Shown here: piece after piece, positions 23,140-35,660 of the stretch | How positions within the stretch are numbered: the first letter of the stretch is position 1 | Layout of the letters: the number at the start of each line of letters is the position of its first letter | DNA from: Scleropages formosus | Taxonomy: Eukaryota; Chordata; Actinopteri; Osteoglossiformes; Osteoglossidae | DNA: 64,000 nt | Direction: 5' to 3' | Assembly (NCBI RefSeq): GCF_900964775.1 | Contig: NC_041818.1 | Location: 9,445,332 to 9,509,331 of the forward strand | The notes under the pieces: generated by a model | What the model saw: only the letters and a program-made list of their open reading frames with translations | Told to the model about the DNA's origin: nothing | Database searches by the model: none | Made by a program: the position numbers and the translations under genes

Positions 23140-23191
23140 ATTATAACTATATAATAACACTACATATAGAGTGTTATTATATAGTTATAAT
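23140..23191. repeat. Perfect 21-bp AT-rich inverted repeat, 10-base loop
   Basis: Left arm 23140-23160, loop 23161-23170, right arm 23171-23191, exact complements. A further AT-rich run follows to about 23220. Confidence 0.9.
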
Positions 23192-23489
23192 TTAATTTAA
23201 TTATAATTAATTGTAATTTTATTTAGCTTCTACTAAACAAATAAATGTAAAGAAACGTAAATGTATTACATCGCATGACAAAGACTGCTTCTTATCAACG
23301 AACCAGTTCACGGTAAAACCAAGGGACACAGCGGTTTCACACACTTTACTTTGAGCTACAGGAAGGCCTGTACAGTACAGCACAGTAAAAAAGATCATTT
23401 ACAGCCGGAGTCCATTCAAGGTGGCTCTCCGTCTAGTCAGGAAAGGGCATCCCGGCCGACTCGACCCTAGATCGGGCTCGACTGCATGG

Positions 23490-24915
23490 TAAGGTGAGGT
23501 AAGGTGAGGTAAATGAGACAAGGTGAGATAATACGTTATTGATCCCTGTAGGGAAAATCACCTACAGCAGCTCAGGATGATATCTAATGAAGTATACAGT
23601 ATAATTACACCAAGAGAAATAAAGACAAAATAAATTACACCCTGACTAAGCACCTGAACAGCAATAGCATGGTAGTTTGAGCTGCTGCCTCTAGACCACA
23701 AGGTTGCAAGTTTGAATCCCTTTTCCAGCTCCAATACCCTTGAGCAATGTAATTAACCCTAATTGCTCACTCTATGAATGGTTGACTAGTTGTAAGTTGC
23801 TTTGGAGAAAACTGGCAGCAGAATTAATAACAAAATCAATATTTGCACATTGTGCCATGCAATAAAAATTAACTCAATGCACTTGTCTGCTTTGCCGTGT
23901 TGAGGAGCCAACAGGCCCTCGACTGGCTTTAGGGGGCCAAATGGCTGCTGCCGAGAAGGTTCCCAAAGTGCCTCTTTGTGCTCCGCAACCGAACGATCCG
24001 GTGACTAAAGGGGCTCGTGGCGATCGCTTCTTGGAGGGGATGTGAGCCATTGTTCGTAATGGACTCTGACTTCCTCCTCATCCTGCTCTCTGCCACCGCT
24101 TCCACTGAGTCAGGGCTCAGCACCACGATAGAACCTGCTTTCTTTACAAGGAGGTTGAGTCTGTGGGTCTCATCAGCAGAGATGTTCCTCTCCAGCACAT
24201 GGCACTGGTGACTGTGGGTCTGATAAAACACGTGAAGACACAGAGGAAAGAACAATGAATGTGCACTTTTCTGAAGAAATTCAGAAACTGATGCTATGTA
24301 GCGAATGACACCGGACCGAATATTAACACTAGAGTAAACGCCCATGTATTTAGCAGGCTGGAGCCCGATCTGAAAGAACAATCACAGCCCATCGGCTAAG
24401 AACGACGCGGTCGGTTCATTGGTGTTTTCAACACGGTGCCTGGTCGGGAATGAAGCCGCTTTGATTCGATCGGTTGATGAATTTCAGCTTAGAGTACGAA
24501 TCTGGGACTTTTTGTAAAGATGGAGTATTTTGCTGGACTGCCAAGTCTGAACAAAGACACCAAATACCTCGAACGAAGAGGGTTAAGTTGTAAGAGCTGC
24601 TTCATAACGGCCTGACTGTCGAGAGCTTTACCATGAAATGTTTAAAAGCGAACGACGCCGAGCCTTAAAGCATTTAAATGCATTTTTCTTGGAATTAATG
24701 TCCGCGGACCTTGATCATTCCCTCCTCCGTGTCTTTACATGTAGAATTTTACTACATGCGATGAACAAGCTCAGCTTTCTATGAAAGTTCAATCTTCTGT
24801 CTTTCCTAATACGCTGCATCTGTGTTGTGTGAGCAGTCCAGCTTGTTGCCGATGTGGACCCCCAGGTACGTGTAGGACGCGGCGTCCACGTGCTTTGCGC
24901 GCTGAAAGACACAGG
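23490..24915 (-). mobile_element. Decayed non-LTR retrotransposon (LINE) 3' fragment
   Basis: Reading minus from 24.9 kb, one frame gives YTYLGVHIGNKLDC and an overlapping frame gives RRLNFHRKLSLFIACSKILH. These match the post-reverse-transcriptase region of fish LINEs of the Rex1/L2-like type. 24.2-23.93 kb gives HRLNLLVKKAGSIVVLSPDS and NGSHPLQEA, the usual C-terminal end of such ORF2 proteins. The element's 3' end is likely at about 23.51-23.56 kb, where minus reads TACAGGGATCAATAACGT, a typical LINE terminus, followed by short CTCACCTTAC repeats. Internal stops and frame changes show it is dead. A family B SINE has landed in its 3' UTR (23.66-23.85 kb). Confidence 0.65.
23660..23850 (+). 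repeat. SINE family B copy inside the LINE fragment
   Basis: CATGGTAGTTTGAGCTGCTG, CACAAGGTTGCAAGTTTGAA (B box), CCCTTGAGCAATGTAATTAA and TTGCTTTGGAGAAAACTGGC. Confidence 0.75.
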
Positions 24916-25039
24916 CATTGATCCTGGAAACTTTACGTTATGCGAGGAAAGGGTGTCCTCTTCTACTGCGCATCCATGGATAAAACAGCCTGTGTAAGAA
25001 GGTGTCCGTACTGGGAGCCTTGTTTGTATTTTTTTTTTA

Positions 25040-25675
25040 ATGTGGGCGACATGGTGAGCAGTGCTGTCGTTTCACAGTGCTTCGGCAGCGCGGGAGGATT
25101 TTGGTTCGATCCCCGCTCAGTCTGTATGGCGTCTGCGTGGGTTTCCGCTAGATGCTCTGGTTTCCTCTCACAGTCCAAAGACAGGCTGTTCATGTTCACC
25201 CATAGTTTGTAGGTGACAGAGGGAGTGTGTGTGTTCCACTGATGTATGGATGAGTGACCCAGTGTAAGTAGTGTATCTAGCAGTGTGAGTCTTCAGGTGT
25301 TCTGGTTTCCTCCCACACTCCAAAGACATGCTGATCAGGTTCACCCATAGCGGGAGAGTGACAGAGAGAGAGAGTGTGTGTGTTCCACTGATGTATGGAT
25401 GAGTGACACAGTGTAAGTAGTGTATCTAGCAGTGTAAGTTTTCAGGTGCTCTGGTTTCCTCCCACAATCCAAAGACATGTTCAGGTCCCCCCGTAGTGTG
25501 TGAGTGACACAGAGAGAGTCTGTTCCACTGATGTATGGATGAGTGACCCATTGCAAGTAGTGTAACTAGCAGTGTAAGTCACCGCGGTGAATAAGGTGTG
25601 TGGGCTGATAACACTACATAGAGTTCATTGGAAGTTGCTTTGGAGAAAAGTGTCTCTGCTAAATGAATGGTTTTT
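25040..25675 (+). repeat. SINE family C copy with a tandemly amplified body
   Basis: tRNA-like head GACATGGTGAGCAGTGCTG with B box GGTTCGATCCCCGC near 25100. The unit from TCTGGTTTCCTCCCACACTC to GTATCTAGCAGTGTAAG is then repeated (periods about 149 and 140), and the tail GAAGTTGCTTTGGAGAAAAG follows. Same architecture as the 22.0-22.6 kb copy, in the other orientation. Confidence 0.8.
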
Positions 25676-25824
25676 TTTTGATTAGCTCACTCCACAAAAA
25701 TGCAAAAGCCATGAAGTTACTGAAAAACTCACTCAAAATATAGGCCTATGCTTCATTTACATTTTCCAGTCCACATCTTTAAAAGTGTCATTATCTTATA
25801 AGCTGATCATAAATGCAATAATGT

Positions 25825-26147
25825 GCATTTACATTTATTTATTTAGCTGTTGCTTTTCTCCAAAGTGACACACAAGCTACTTACAATTACACACATACAC
25901 ACCCATTGTCTGAACCGCTTGTCCCATACTGGGTCGCAGGGAGCCGGAGCCTAACCCGGCAACTCAGGGCGTAAGGCTGGAGGGGAGGGAACACACCCAA
26001 GACGGGATGCCAGTCCATCACAAGGCACCCCAAGCGGGACTCGAACCCCAGACCCACTGGAGAGCAGGACCCGGTCCAACCCCCTGTTCCACCGCACCCC
26101 CTGTTAATTACAGTTATTTACCCATTTATACAGCTGGACATAGTTTG
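25825..26147 (-). repeat. SINE family B piece split by a family A insertion
   Basis: 25825-25888 carries the outer end (TTAGCTGTTGCTTTTCTCC). The matching inner part (TTTACCCATTTATACAGCTG) resumes at 26104. Copy 4 of family A lies between the halves. Confidence 0.65.
25889..26103 (-). repeat. SINE family A, copy 4
   Basis: Starts (in reverse) with an ACACATACACAC tail, then CTGAACCGCTTGTCCCATAC, and ends with CCACCGCACCCCCTG. Short flanking duplication AATTAC. Confidence 0.9.
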
Positions 26148-26325
26148 GGGGGGGGGGGGTTTGGCCAGGTCCTCCTCCCTGGTGGGTTTGGGGTTCGAGT
26201 CCCACTTGGGGTACCTTGTAATGGACTGGCGTCCCGTCCTGGGTGTGTCTCCTCCAGCCTTACGTCCTGTGTTGCCAGGTGAGGTTCCGGTTCGCCGCGA
26301 CCCCACTTGGGACAAGCGGTTTCAG
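26147..26325 (+). repeat. SINE family A, copy 5 (5' end replaced by a G run)
   Basis: Begins in a long G tract then TTTGGCCAGGTCCTCCTCC; B box GGGGTTCGAGTCCC; ends GGGACAAGCGGTTTCAG, followed by a TG/CG tail. Confidence 0.85.
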
Positions 26326-29175
26326 CCAGTGTGTGTGCGCGCGCATAGTTTGTGCGGGATGAACAACATTTACGGGACAGTTTAGCATTCCATGCTGAAT
26401 AAAATGACGTGCTCTCGTTGGTTTGCTCCAGCTGCAGCGCGTGAACACGTGAGCACCAGGGCGGGCCCTGCCTCGCACCCGGAGCACCGCGAGCACGGCG
26501 TGCCGTGAACGGTTTCCGAAAGTGCGAAACCGGCGGCGTTCGACGACACAGAACGACACCGCTCCTTAAAAATAACAACATTCACTCTCATTTTCACGAG
26601 TATTTTTATTATTTCGTTTTTTTAAATTAAGATAAAACATTTTTTTTTCTTTTCTCTATTTCTTTGCCAGAAATCGTAGCTAAAAGAGGTTGTATGGAAG
26701 GACGGATGCTGTACAGCAAGTCTGCAGTTAGAAAAATGGCAGAACGGAGGGGGCGGCCTTGGGGGGGGGGGGTGTTCCGGCAAGGTTCCCGTCAACAGAC
26801 CTCACACAACCCTGCTGTGGGCCGCGGGCGGGAAGCCTCCTAAGACCATTTCTCCGGTGCGGAAAAAAGCTCCCATCGCATTTATTCACACAGTTTGTCT
26901 TCGTGTACATTTACTTCGAGAGAGAGGGATGGAGACAAGCAGAAGAACAGTGTGTAGATTATACATCGGTGAACCGGAGCTGAAAGCGGGTGAAAGGAAG
27001 ACGGTGGCTCGGGGGGTCGGGGGGGGCGTTCGGCACAGTTCGGTTCAACGGTGTGCAGTGCTTCTCGCCCGTGAGCGTTGGCTTTTAGTTCACGTCTGGC
27101 ACCGGTGTACACCTCGCAGTAATTTCGTTTAAAATATATTGCTCCAAGAAAACGGCTACATCGGTGGGTTTCGGAGAAACGCCCAATACGTTGTCGCGAA
27201 CGTTACGAGTTTTTGTGAAGCGGATCGTAACGTTACGTCCGGTGCAACAAGCGGATGGGAGAAAAACGTTACGGGAAGTCTGCAGGATAGGAAGAGGCCA
27301 GCTCGCGTGTCGTGTCGTGGTGTTAATCACTTTTTTTTTTTTTTTTTTTTTGTATTTTTTCGAGTATTTTTATTTATGAAAAAAAAAAAAACGTGTCGGT
27401 CGAAGACCAAACGGCCATCCGATCTGTCCCGTTCGGCTCGATTCATATTGCAGAAGCAGTGTCGCGCTGTAAAAACTGTGCAGAATCCTGTCTAAACGGT
27501 GCGTCGAGTGAGGAACGTGACCGCGCAACCTCACGGTGTATAACCTATAGTGGTGTCAGAAGTGGGATGGAACCCAGGGATGGTTCGGATCATGGTCTGG
27601 AGACGTCCCTGTGCACAACCTCATCCGGCAATACATCTAAAACATCCCTACCCTCGTCTAACAACGTATCTATAACATCCTGACCCTCGCCCGCCAATAT
27701 ATGGATAACCGGGAATTACTCTATAAATAAGAAAAGAGAACGTTGTTAAGGATCTCAGAGCTGCCGCTCACGTTTGGGAGCAGCTGGATGTTCCCATTCA
27801 GTCGGCACCTTATAAATATGCTACGTAGATTCTATTTGGACAGTTTTACCTTGGTAAAATATTATACATGTGGAGCGCTACAATATTTCCCATACCTGAA
27901 TACATATATATATATATATATATATCTGTGGAAACCGGCCCAACTTCGGGTGTAACGTCAAGCTGTGTGTTCCATATCAGAACCGTAGAGCCCGCGGAAG
28001 GAAAAGGACAGAGAGCTCGCAGTAGAGGACACCTGCCGCGTGTCCCGGCTTTTGGTCTCTTGGACCTCGTCTTCGATCACGGTCGACCGAGCCGTTCGGA
28101 GCTGCCGTCCCGCCGTTAATTACACCGAATCGTTTGGGGGGAATTATGTACGATCTGGGACTGCGCTAATAAAAGGACAGAACTGAGATTTTTCATGCGC
28201 GAGTTAATTCTAAGCAAGTATTAAAATCCATCCGGACACCGAACCGGTAACGGGCAGGTCGGACAGCGGATCGCCGGGCTTTCCTGTGCTCCGCAAGGCC
28301 CGGCAAACGAACCGAAGACACGTACGCAGGAATACGCGGTCTAAATAAACACGCGGCACGAAGTATGCGAACGAAAACGAGAACGAGGACCGAAGCGGAT
28401 CGGGACGCTGGCAAAGAAACAACGGAACGCGGAGGCAGTGGTACCTCCGAGGCCCACGTCTCCGAGCGCTTGTAGGAATTCTTCAGCTTTGGGATTACAG
28501 TGCAGGTACCCCCCCCCCCTCCCCCCACAAACCTCAACCCCCTTCCACGTCAAGAAAACCTAGAAAATCCTCTTTTCCCCATATACAGCGGGTCCAATCC
28601 CTGCCAGACCAGCCTCTGTGGACGTAGTCTACATATACTTGTCTCTCTCTAGTTCGGTCCAGCAAAACTAGTTCACGTACAGCACGCAAAGAATATAAAA
28701 AAAAATACGCGTTAAATTCAAGCTTTACAATTTTCCCAGAACTGTCGGAAAGCATCAGTACACGCGCACGTGCCGATCTGAACCCTGAGTGTGTGCGTTT
28801 ATGAGCGTTTATGAGCGTATGACCTTTCGTTTGTTCCTTCGCGACAAAGCGACGTCTAAAATAAAGAGAGATCTCCTTCTCCTTCTGTTTCGTCAGTCTA
28901 CTGGTCACGTCCCCTAATCTGCTCTGGGCTCGGCGCATTCATACATTCACGTTCAAGGCTGATTGTCCCCAACACGTCGTGCCGTATGTTCGCACACGCA
29001 CCTGCGCATCCAGCAGACCGGAAAGTTCCAGTTCTGCTACGCTATTTACTCTTCTTGTTTTGGTAAAATGCCGTATTATTGCTGACTGGGTACCGAATCC
29101 ACGGGTTTGCAGTGAAAACTGTTGAACTGTATATGATGTGAATAAAATATAGCCTTGCAGGAGATTGACCCTGCA

Positions 29176-29385
29176 GGGGGGGTGCAGCGGCACAGCGGCG
29201 CAGCAGGGTTGACCGGGTCCTGCTCTCTGGCGGGTCTGGGTTCGAGTCCCGCTCGGGGTGCCTTGTGATGGACCGGCGTCCCGTCCGGGGTGCGTCCCCT
29301 CCCCCCCACAGCCTTGCGCCGCGTGTTGCCGGGTTAGGCTCCGGTCTGCCGCGACCCCGCTCGGGACAAGCGGTTTCAGACGACG
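29176..29385 (+). repeat. SINE family A, copy 6
   Basis: GGGGTGCAGCGGCACAGCGG head, GGGTTCGAGTCCCGCTCGG B box, tail CGGGACAAGCGGTTTCAG. It is the only SINE in the CpG-rich stretch 26.4-30.7 kb. Confidence 0.85.
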
Positions 29386-30116
29386 TGTGCGTGTGGGTTT
29401 CGGTCGGTGTGTGTGAGAACGACCCGAAGCAGTACAGGCGAGCGGTTGTTAAACCTGCGGTTCGGCGCTGGAAACCACACGCCAGCAGTTACACTCGCAA
29501 ACCGCTCCAAAGCACAATCAACGATTACGTCCTCATCACAATGCCGGTTCCGGGCTCCTGGTCTGACGCGGCGGAACGGGTGAGGAGAATGACGTCGCCT
29601 TTCCGCCGTTCCGTCGCTCGGCGTGCCTAGCAAATCTGCCTTCGCACGTTTTCGTGCGGCCGGCGATCAGTGCCAAACACGCGGACCAGACTCTCTTCTT
29701 AACCCTCTGTTTCCGCAGGGTTCGCAAATCGGAAGTCAAATTTTAAACGTGAAGCTCGCAAGCATCTGGCGACGACGAGAAAAACACAAAAATAAGCTAA
29801 GGGGTGCAGACAGCCGGGACCTGTACGCGTACCTGGACGGGGTGTTAAAGGACAGCGCAGCGCTCGCGTCGGGGAGCCGCGGTGTTCGGCCCCCGAAACG
29901 CTTCCGACGTGTTCGAAACCGAAGAGGATATTGCTCGGATAAGCGCTTTCTCGTCTTTCTCACGCCGGAACGATTTCAGGTTAGCAGCATATGCCTGCAG
30001 GGATCATTTAATACTACGCTAGTCACTCATCCCCACTGTTACGTATTCATGGATATGGATATATAAAAACAGCAGTGATAGCAGAGAAGTAGTGGAAGTA
30101 CGAACGGTGTTTTCGT

Positions 30117-30375
30117 CCATCATCATCATCATCATCATCATCCTCATGATAGGCATCATTATCATCACCATCATCATCCTCATGATCATTATCACCATCA
30201 TTATCATAATCCTCATCATCATAATTATCACCATCATCACTATCATCACCATCACCACCACCACCATCATTATCATCGTCGTCATCGTCATTGTCATCGT
30301 CATCAACATCAGCGTCATCATCACCATCAACGTCATCATCATCATCATAATCATCATCATCATCATCATCATCAC
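30117..30375. repeat. Long imperfect (CAT)n trinucleotide tract
   Basis: About 260 bases of CAT/CAC/TAT triplets. It generates artificial poly-Met, poly-Asp and poly-Ile frames on both strands; these are not genes. Confidence 0.95.
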
Positions 30376-30729
30376 AATTCCTCCTCTTTTGTGTCAATAA
30401 AAAGTCAAATTTAATGGTTGCGACTGGGGGTTTTGGGTTTGAACCCACACGATGGGACCAGTTCCGGCACTCGGGACTGCTTGAATCCCGTGTGTACTCG
30501 CGTACGTCAGCGCGCACCGAAAACATACACTCGTCTCGGAAGCGTCCTCGCTTCGTGACCGCGAGTCGGCGAGCACGCCGGAGCGCCGTCGACCGTCCGA
30601 AAATGTCCGTACGAGTTTGTGGGAGCATCGATAGGGACGTGCGTTTTCGTGTTGAATTGGGCCAAACCGAATGTCCGTGCGGTTGTGTGTGTTTGCGTGA
30701 GTGACTGAATACCGAATGAGCTGCGAGAT

Positions 30730-30752
30730 TACGTGTGTGTGTGTGTGTGTGT
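30730..30752. repeat. (GT)n microsatellite
   Basis: About ten GT units roughly 110 bases beyond the ppp2r5b stop codon. Confidence 0.9.
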
Positions 30753-30864
30753 TTGTGCCAATGAGGCTGAAAGTAGGATGTACACTAGAGAGCGGTGGCT
30801 GCGGGGCGTGTTCCCGGGCCCCGCAGCGAGCGGCGTTCCACAGCGCGCCGTCGGTGTGTGTTCT

Positions 30865-31060
30865 CTAGGTCGCGCTGTTGCCGCCGGGCGCCGGCTCCGG
30901 CTGGGCAGGGCCCGGTCGCTCTTGGAGGTTCTTCTGGTTGCGGCTGGCCTCCATCAGGCTCCGCAACCTCCTCTCCTGCTGCTCGTCCAGCGACCGCCAC
31001 AGCTCCGCCCGCTCGCGCTCTCGCTTGAGCTCCCTGCAGGGACAGAGGGTGCGTTACACG

Positions 31061-31119
<59 letters not shown>

Positions 31120-34100
31120 TCATACAGCGAAAAACTCACTTCTGCTTCTCCACTTTGTAAGAGGCGGTGAGGTCGTCAAAGAGCTTGCTGTTCATCTCCA
31201 TAAATGTCTTCAGCACGTTATAGATAAGAGACACGATTGTCCTAAGGAGGAGAGGAGCCGGAAGGACGTGAGCACCAGTGCGGGAAAAAAAGTCAAAGAG
31301 ACATGCAGACAGCTGTCACACCCCCCCCACACACACACACTGTCTGAACCGCTTGTCCCATACGAGGTCGCGGGGAGCCGGAGCCCAACTCAGGGCGTAA
31401 GGCCGGAGGGGGAGGGGACACACCCCGGGCGGGACGCCAGTCCATCACAAGGCATCCCAAGCGGGACTGGAACCCCAGACCCACCGGAGAGCAGGACCCG
31501 GCCAAGCCCGCCGCACCACCGATCATACCTCAACAGTTAATCACAGGTTCCAACTAAAATACCCTGAAATAAAAACTTGCTCATGTCCACATATGCGAAG
31601 TGAGCGTCCGGTATTGAGGCTCCTCCACTTACTGTCCCACACCATGAGGACAGTTCAACACATGGCACTGTGACACTGCTCTGCGCTCTCAGTCAGAGAC
31701 GGGACGGGACGGGATGGACTCACTGGTTCCAGTGCTCCTTGGAGACCCTGTAGAGCGTGCCAAAGACCAGGGGAAGGATCACCTGGCAATTCTCCTCAAT
31801 GAGGCTCAGGATGTACTCGTTGTTCCAGAAATAGAGGGCGCGCTCGGCGACCTGGGAGACAGAGGGAGGCGGCACTAAGCACCTGGAGCTCCGACCCACA
31901 GGGCAACAGCGGCGATAAGTGCGTGAACCTGCGTCCGTCCGTCCGTCCGTCCGTCCGTGGGCCATCCCTTACCTGGAAGTGTGGGCTGGCGACGCAGGCC
32001 GCGATCTGCTTGAAGAGCGCCTCCTGAACGCGGACGAACTGGGAGGGCTCGATGACGTCCAGAATCTCTTCCATCTCCCCCAGGAACATCACCTGTCCGG
32101 AACGGGGAACGTACGTCAGCGGGGACGCCGCCGTCTACCGAAACACGGGGCCGAGCGACAAAAACCTAGAGGAGCCGAGCGTAAGGAGACCCCGTGGCAC
32201 CCCGCCGATTCGCATATTACGCGCTGACGGATGATTCCGGAATCCCGGCGATTTCCCGAGCCCGCAGCCGACGGCCCGGGAGGGTGCTCACCTCTTTCTG
32301 AGTGCAGGTCTTCGGCCAGTACTTCAAGAGCCCGCGGATTATCTGGGAGAAGAGAAGCAGGGAAACGTCACCTCCCCGCGTCCTCCTTTACGGGAGGCCC
32401 TTGCGCAGGAACGCAACTGATCCCTTAAGGCCGGGGATGCCCGTTTGATCGTAGCGGGCGTACCCTCGAGCACGGTACGTTACCTCCGTTATTCGAGTAA
32501 AAAGGGAAATTTACGTGTTTAGCTGACACTTCTTTTTCAGAAGCAGCTTATAATGTTAAGCTTCCTAGAGTTACTGACGCGTTAGGTCATTTTTCTGGAG
32601 CAACTCGGCACGGGTGCCTCGCTCAAGGGTGCTGCGGAGGTAGGTGGGATTCAAACCCATGTCCTTTGGAGGCGAAGGGAGGAGCGTTAACCCCGGCGTT
32701 ACGAGCTGCCCCGGACTACAGCACGGCAGCATCGTTTACCGGGCTCCGGCGCTTTCCGTGCCACAATAATGTTGCATATCGCTAAAGGACGTTCTCACGA
32801 TAAGTGCTCCCGCTACATTTTCAAAGCCGGGACTCGGAGGCGGTGACTTACGTATTCGGTAACGGTTGCATCTTTCTCCATGAACTGGACGACGCAGTAG
32901 GCGAGCTGGGAAAGGACAAGAAAGACGTCGATGAGGGAAGGTGATCAACACGGGGAAACGGAGAGAGCGCTTTAAGAGCTGCACGCTTAAGTCTGAGAGG
33001 TTGGGTAAATATTTTTCTTGGTTCACACACGTCAAGCCCAATCCCCGACTTGAATGCCACGACAGGCTGCTTTGTTTGTGGAAGGGGGCGAACTGGAAGC
33101 GCGAGGGAATGTATAGGGCTAGGCGGCGACCGCATCGACGCTCACGTCCCCAACCCCTGGGAGCCCAAATCCGTTCTGACTGCAGAGATCAGCTTCATGA
33201 TGAGGGAAACCTCCTGCCCCATACATACACCTTAGTGAGTTTGTGGGGAGGGGGGCAGGATGTATGAGAATTGTTAAGTACTTTCAGCACTAATGTTTCT
33301 TACATTTACATATTTAGCAGCTGCTTTTCTCCAAAGCAACTTCCAATGAACTCTATGTAGTGTTACTATCAGCCCACACACCTTATTCACCACAGTGACT
33401 TACACTGATACTACTTACACTGGGTCACTCATCCATACATCAGTGGAACACACACACACACACACACACAGTATGGGGGAACCTGAACAGCATGTCTTTG
33501 GAGTGTGGGAGGAAACCAGAGCAGCCAGAGGAAACCCACAAAGGCACAGGGAGAACATGCAAACTCCACACAGACTGAGCGGGGATCAAACCCACATCTG
33601 CTCACACCGCCTCGGCGCTGTGAGACAGCAGCGCTACTCGCTGTGCCACCGTGCTGTTCCGTTCTTCACGGATGGAAGTAAAAACAGGGTATGCACTTGG
33701 TGGAACTCGCTACGGAATATGCACATGCGGCGCCTACGCCAAAGGCACAGGGTGAGAGGCAGGGTCCGCCATGGACGTCACCCCAAATTATTAGAGGGTA
33801 ACCACACACACACTCATTCACTCACGCATTCAGACACTAACAGCACGACAGAGTAAACAGTTCACCTGAAACACGTGTCTTTGGACTGTGGGAGGAAACC
33901 AGAGCACCCACTTGATCACTCACTTGATCATCTTCGAAAACTGACCGACTTTCTCCGGAAAACTCAAAACCAGTTCAGTTTTGTTGCAGGTAGATGTTAC
34001 ATATTGACAGTCCAGGAATGTAAACTCTTCATTTTTTGAAGGAGGACTTCAAGCGATCTTAGAGCCCGGACGCTTACGGCGATTCGAGTCCAAAAGAACA

Positions 34101-34571
34101 ACGCTGATTTCTGCAGAAGTGCTAGGCGATCTGTACGAAATCCTCTCGCTTGTACCCAGCAAGCACCACGTTAATGGTCAACATCTGCTTGTCACACCTG
34201 TGTGTCAGCAGCAGACGGAGGCTGTGATTGAGCAGTACGTGCTAAACTGTGCTCTTATATCTCAGGCCCTGTAACTACAGCACAATGGGCCTCGTGAGCC
34301 GGTGATCCGTCGGGATTAGAGCCGCGACTGGGGAACGGATCTTCAGAGGGAGGTTACCGATTCTCGCATTCAGCAATTGTCCCTCACACCCGTTACCGTG
34401 GCGAGCCGTCACCGTGGCAACAAACTGTGTATCTGTTTACATCGGAAGGGATGATGTCACCGACTTCTTCTCCACCTAAGGGGAACTTGTTAAAATGTTC
34501 TAGACGTCTTCATCGTTTCCACACTACGTTAATCCATTTTAAATGGCTAAAAGGGTGAAGAAGGGAAAGAA

Positions 34572-34608
<37 letters not shown>

Positions 34609-35581
34609 CATTTTCTCATGATAGTTTGAGGTATTAAGCTAGAATTAAAGAGAAGATGGGTTCCAGTCTCTAGAACTGTGAGTTTAGACAGATACAGTGC
34701 TGAGGAGATCACATCCGGAGCCCATGCAATCCTGGCGAGCAGAAGTGTAAAGGAGGGTGTAGCTAACATCGTATTTATCAACTCGACCTGTGATAATGCG
34801 GAGAAGCACGAAGACGCTGAGGATTTTCACATCGGAGGTGCCGAACGCCAACTACGGGCCCCGCAGGCCACGCAGTCGGTTCGAGGCCCTGTTCTAGGTC
34901 TTTCTACTCCTATTTAAACGAACAGAGTCAAAGAGTGAGTTTCACAGATTGCATTAACAAATCACTGCAGAGCATAATTCTAAGAGTGCACGAAGTGCTT
35001 ACGAACCACTACGGAATCTACCGATCGCTGCGCATTTGAAATATTGATCTTCCTCCCGTGTCTTTTGGTTTAATCTTTTTCATCATCTGGGGTGCGGGAG
35101 AGATTCGGTCACTTTGACTGCCGTTACATCAATCGCGCAGCGGTGCATCATTTCTGAACCGCATTATAATAAGCGGAGCTGTAGTTTCCCAGTCCCTTCA
35201 TACCGTTTCCATTCACACCCAGCAGTTGCGCGAAACGACAGACGCGCACTTTCACGGGCGGTATCACAAGTAAAAATTTTTTTTTCAGTGTGTATATCAC
35301 ACACAAACTACACCTCTGCTCTTCACCTAGGTCAAAAAAACAATTATCCGCACTGTTCTTTTAATAACGTTTTAACATCGAGTATTTATTCCATAGGGGG
35401 GCGTGAGGAGTTTGGCTGGGTCCCGCTCTCCGGTGAGTCTGGGGTTCGAGTCCCGCTTGGGGTGCCTTGCGATGGACTGGCGTCCCGTCCTGGGTGTGTC
35501 CCCTCCCCCTTCAGCCTTGTGCCCTGCGTTACTGGGTTAGGCTCCAGTTTGCCATGACCCCACTTGAGACTAGCGGTTTCA

Positions 35582-35660
<79 letters not shown>

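Larger units (their letters stand above)
20796..30864. other. Intergenic region between gphb5 and ppp2r5b
   Basis: Ten kilobases without a recognisable host gene; gphb5 5' sequence must occupy its left end. 22.0-26.3 kb is filled by SINEs and a LINE fragment. From about 26.4 to 30.7 kb the DNA turns CpG-rich and nearly SINE-free (one copy at 29.18 kb). That may in part be a long ppp2r5b 3' UTR: a minus-strand AATAAA candidate sits near 26606, but the end is unproven. Long open frames here reflect GC content or simple repeats. Confidence 0.45.

Noticed and set aside
30019-30628. Long frames of poly-Met, poly-Asp and poly-Ile
   Set aside because: They are translations of an imperfect (CAT)n tract, not proteins.
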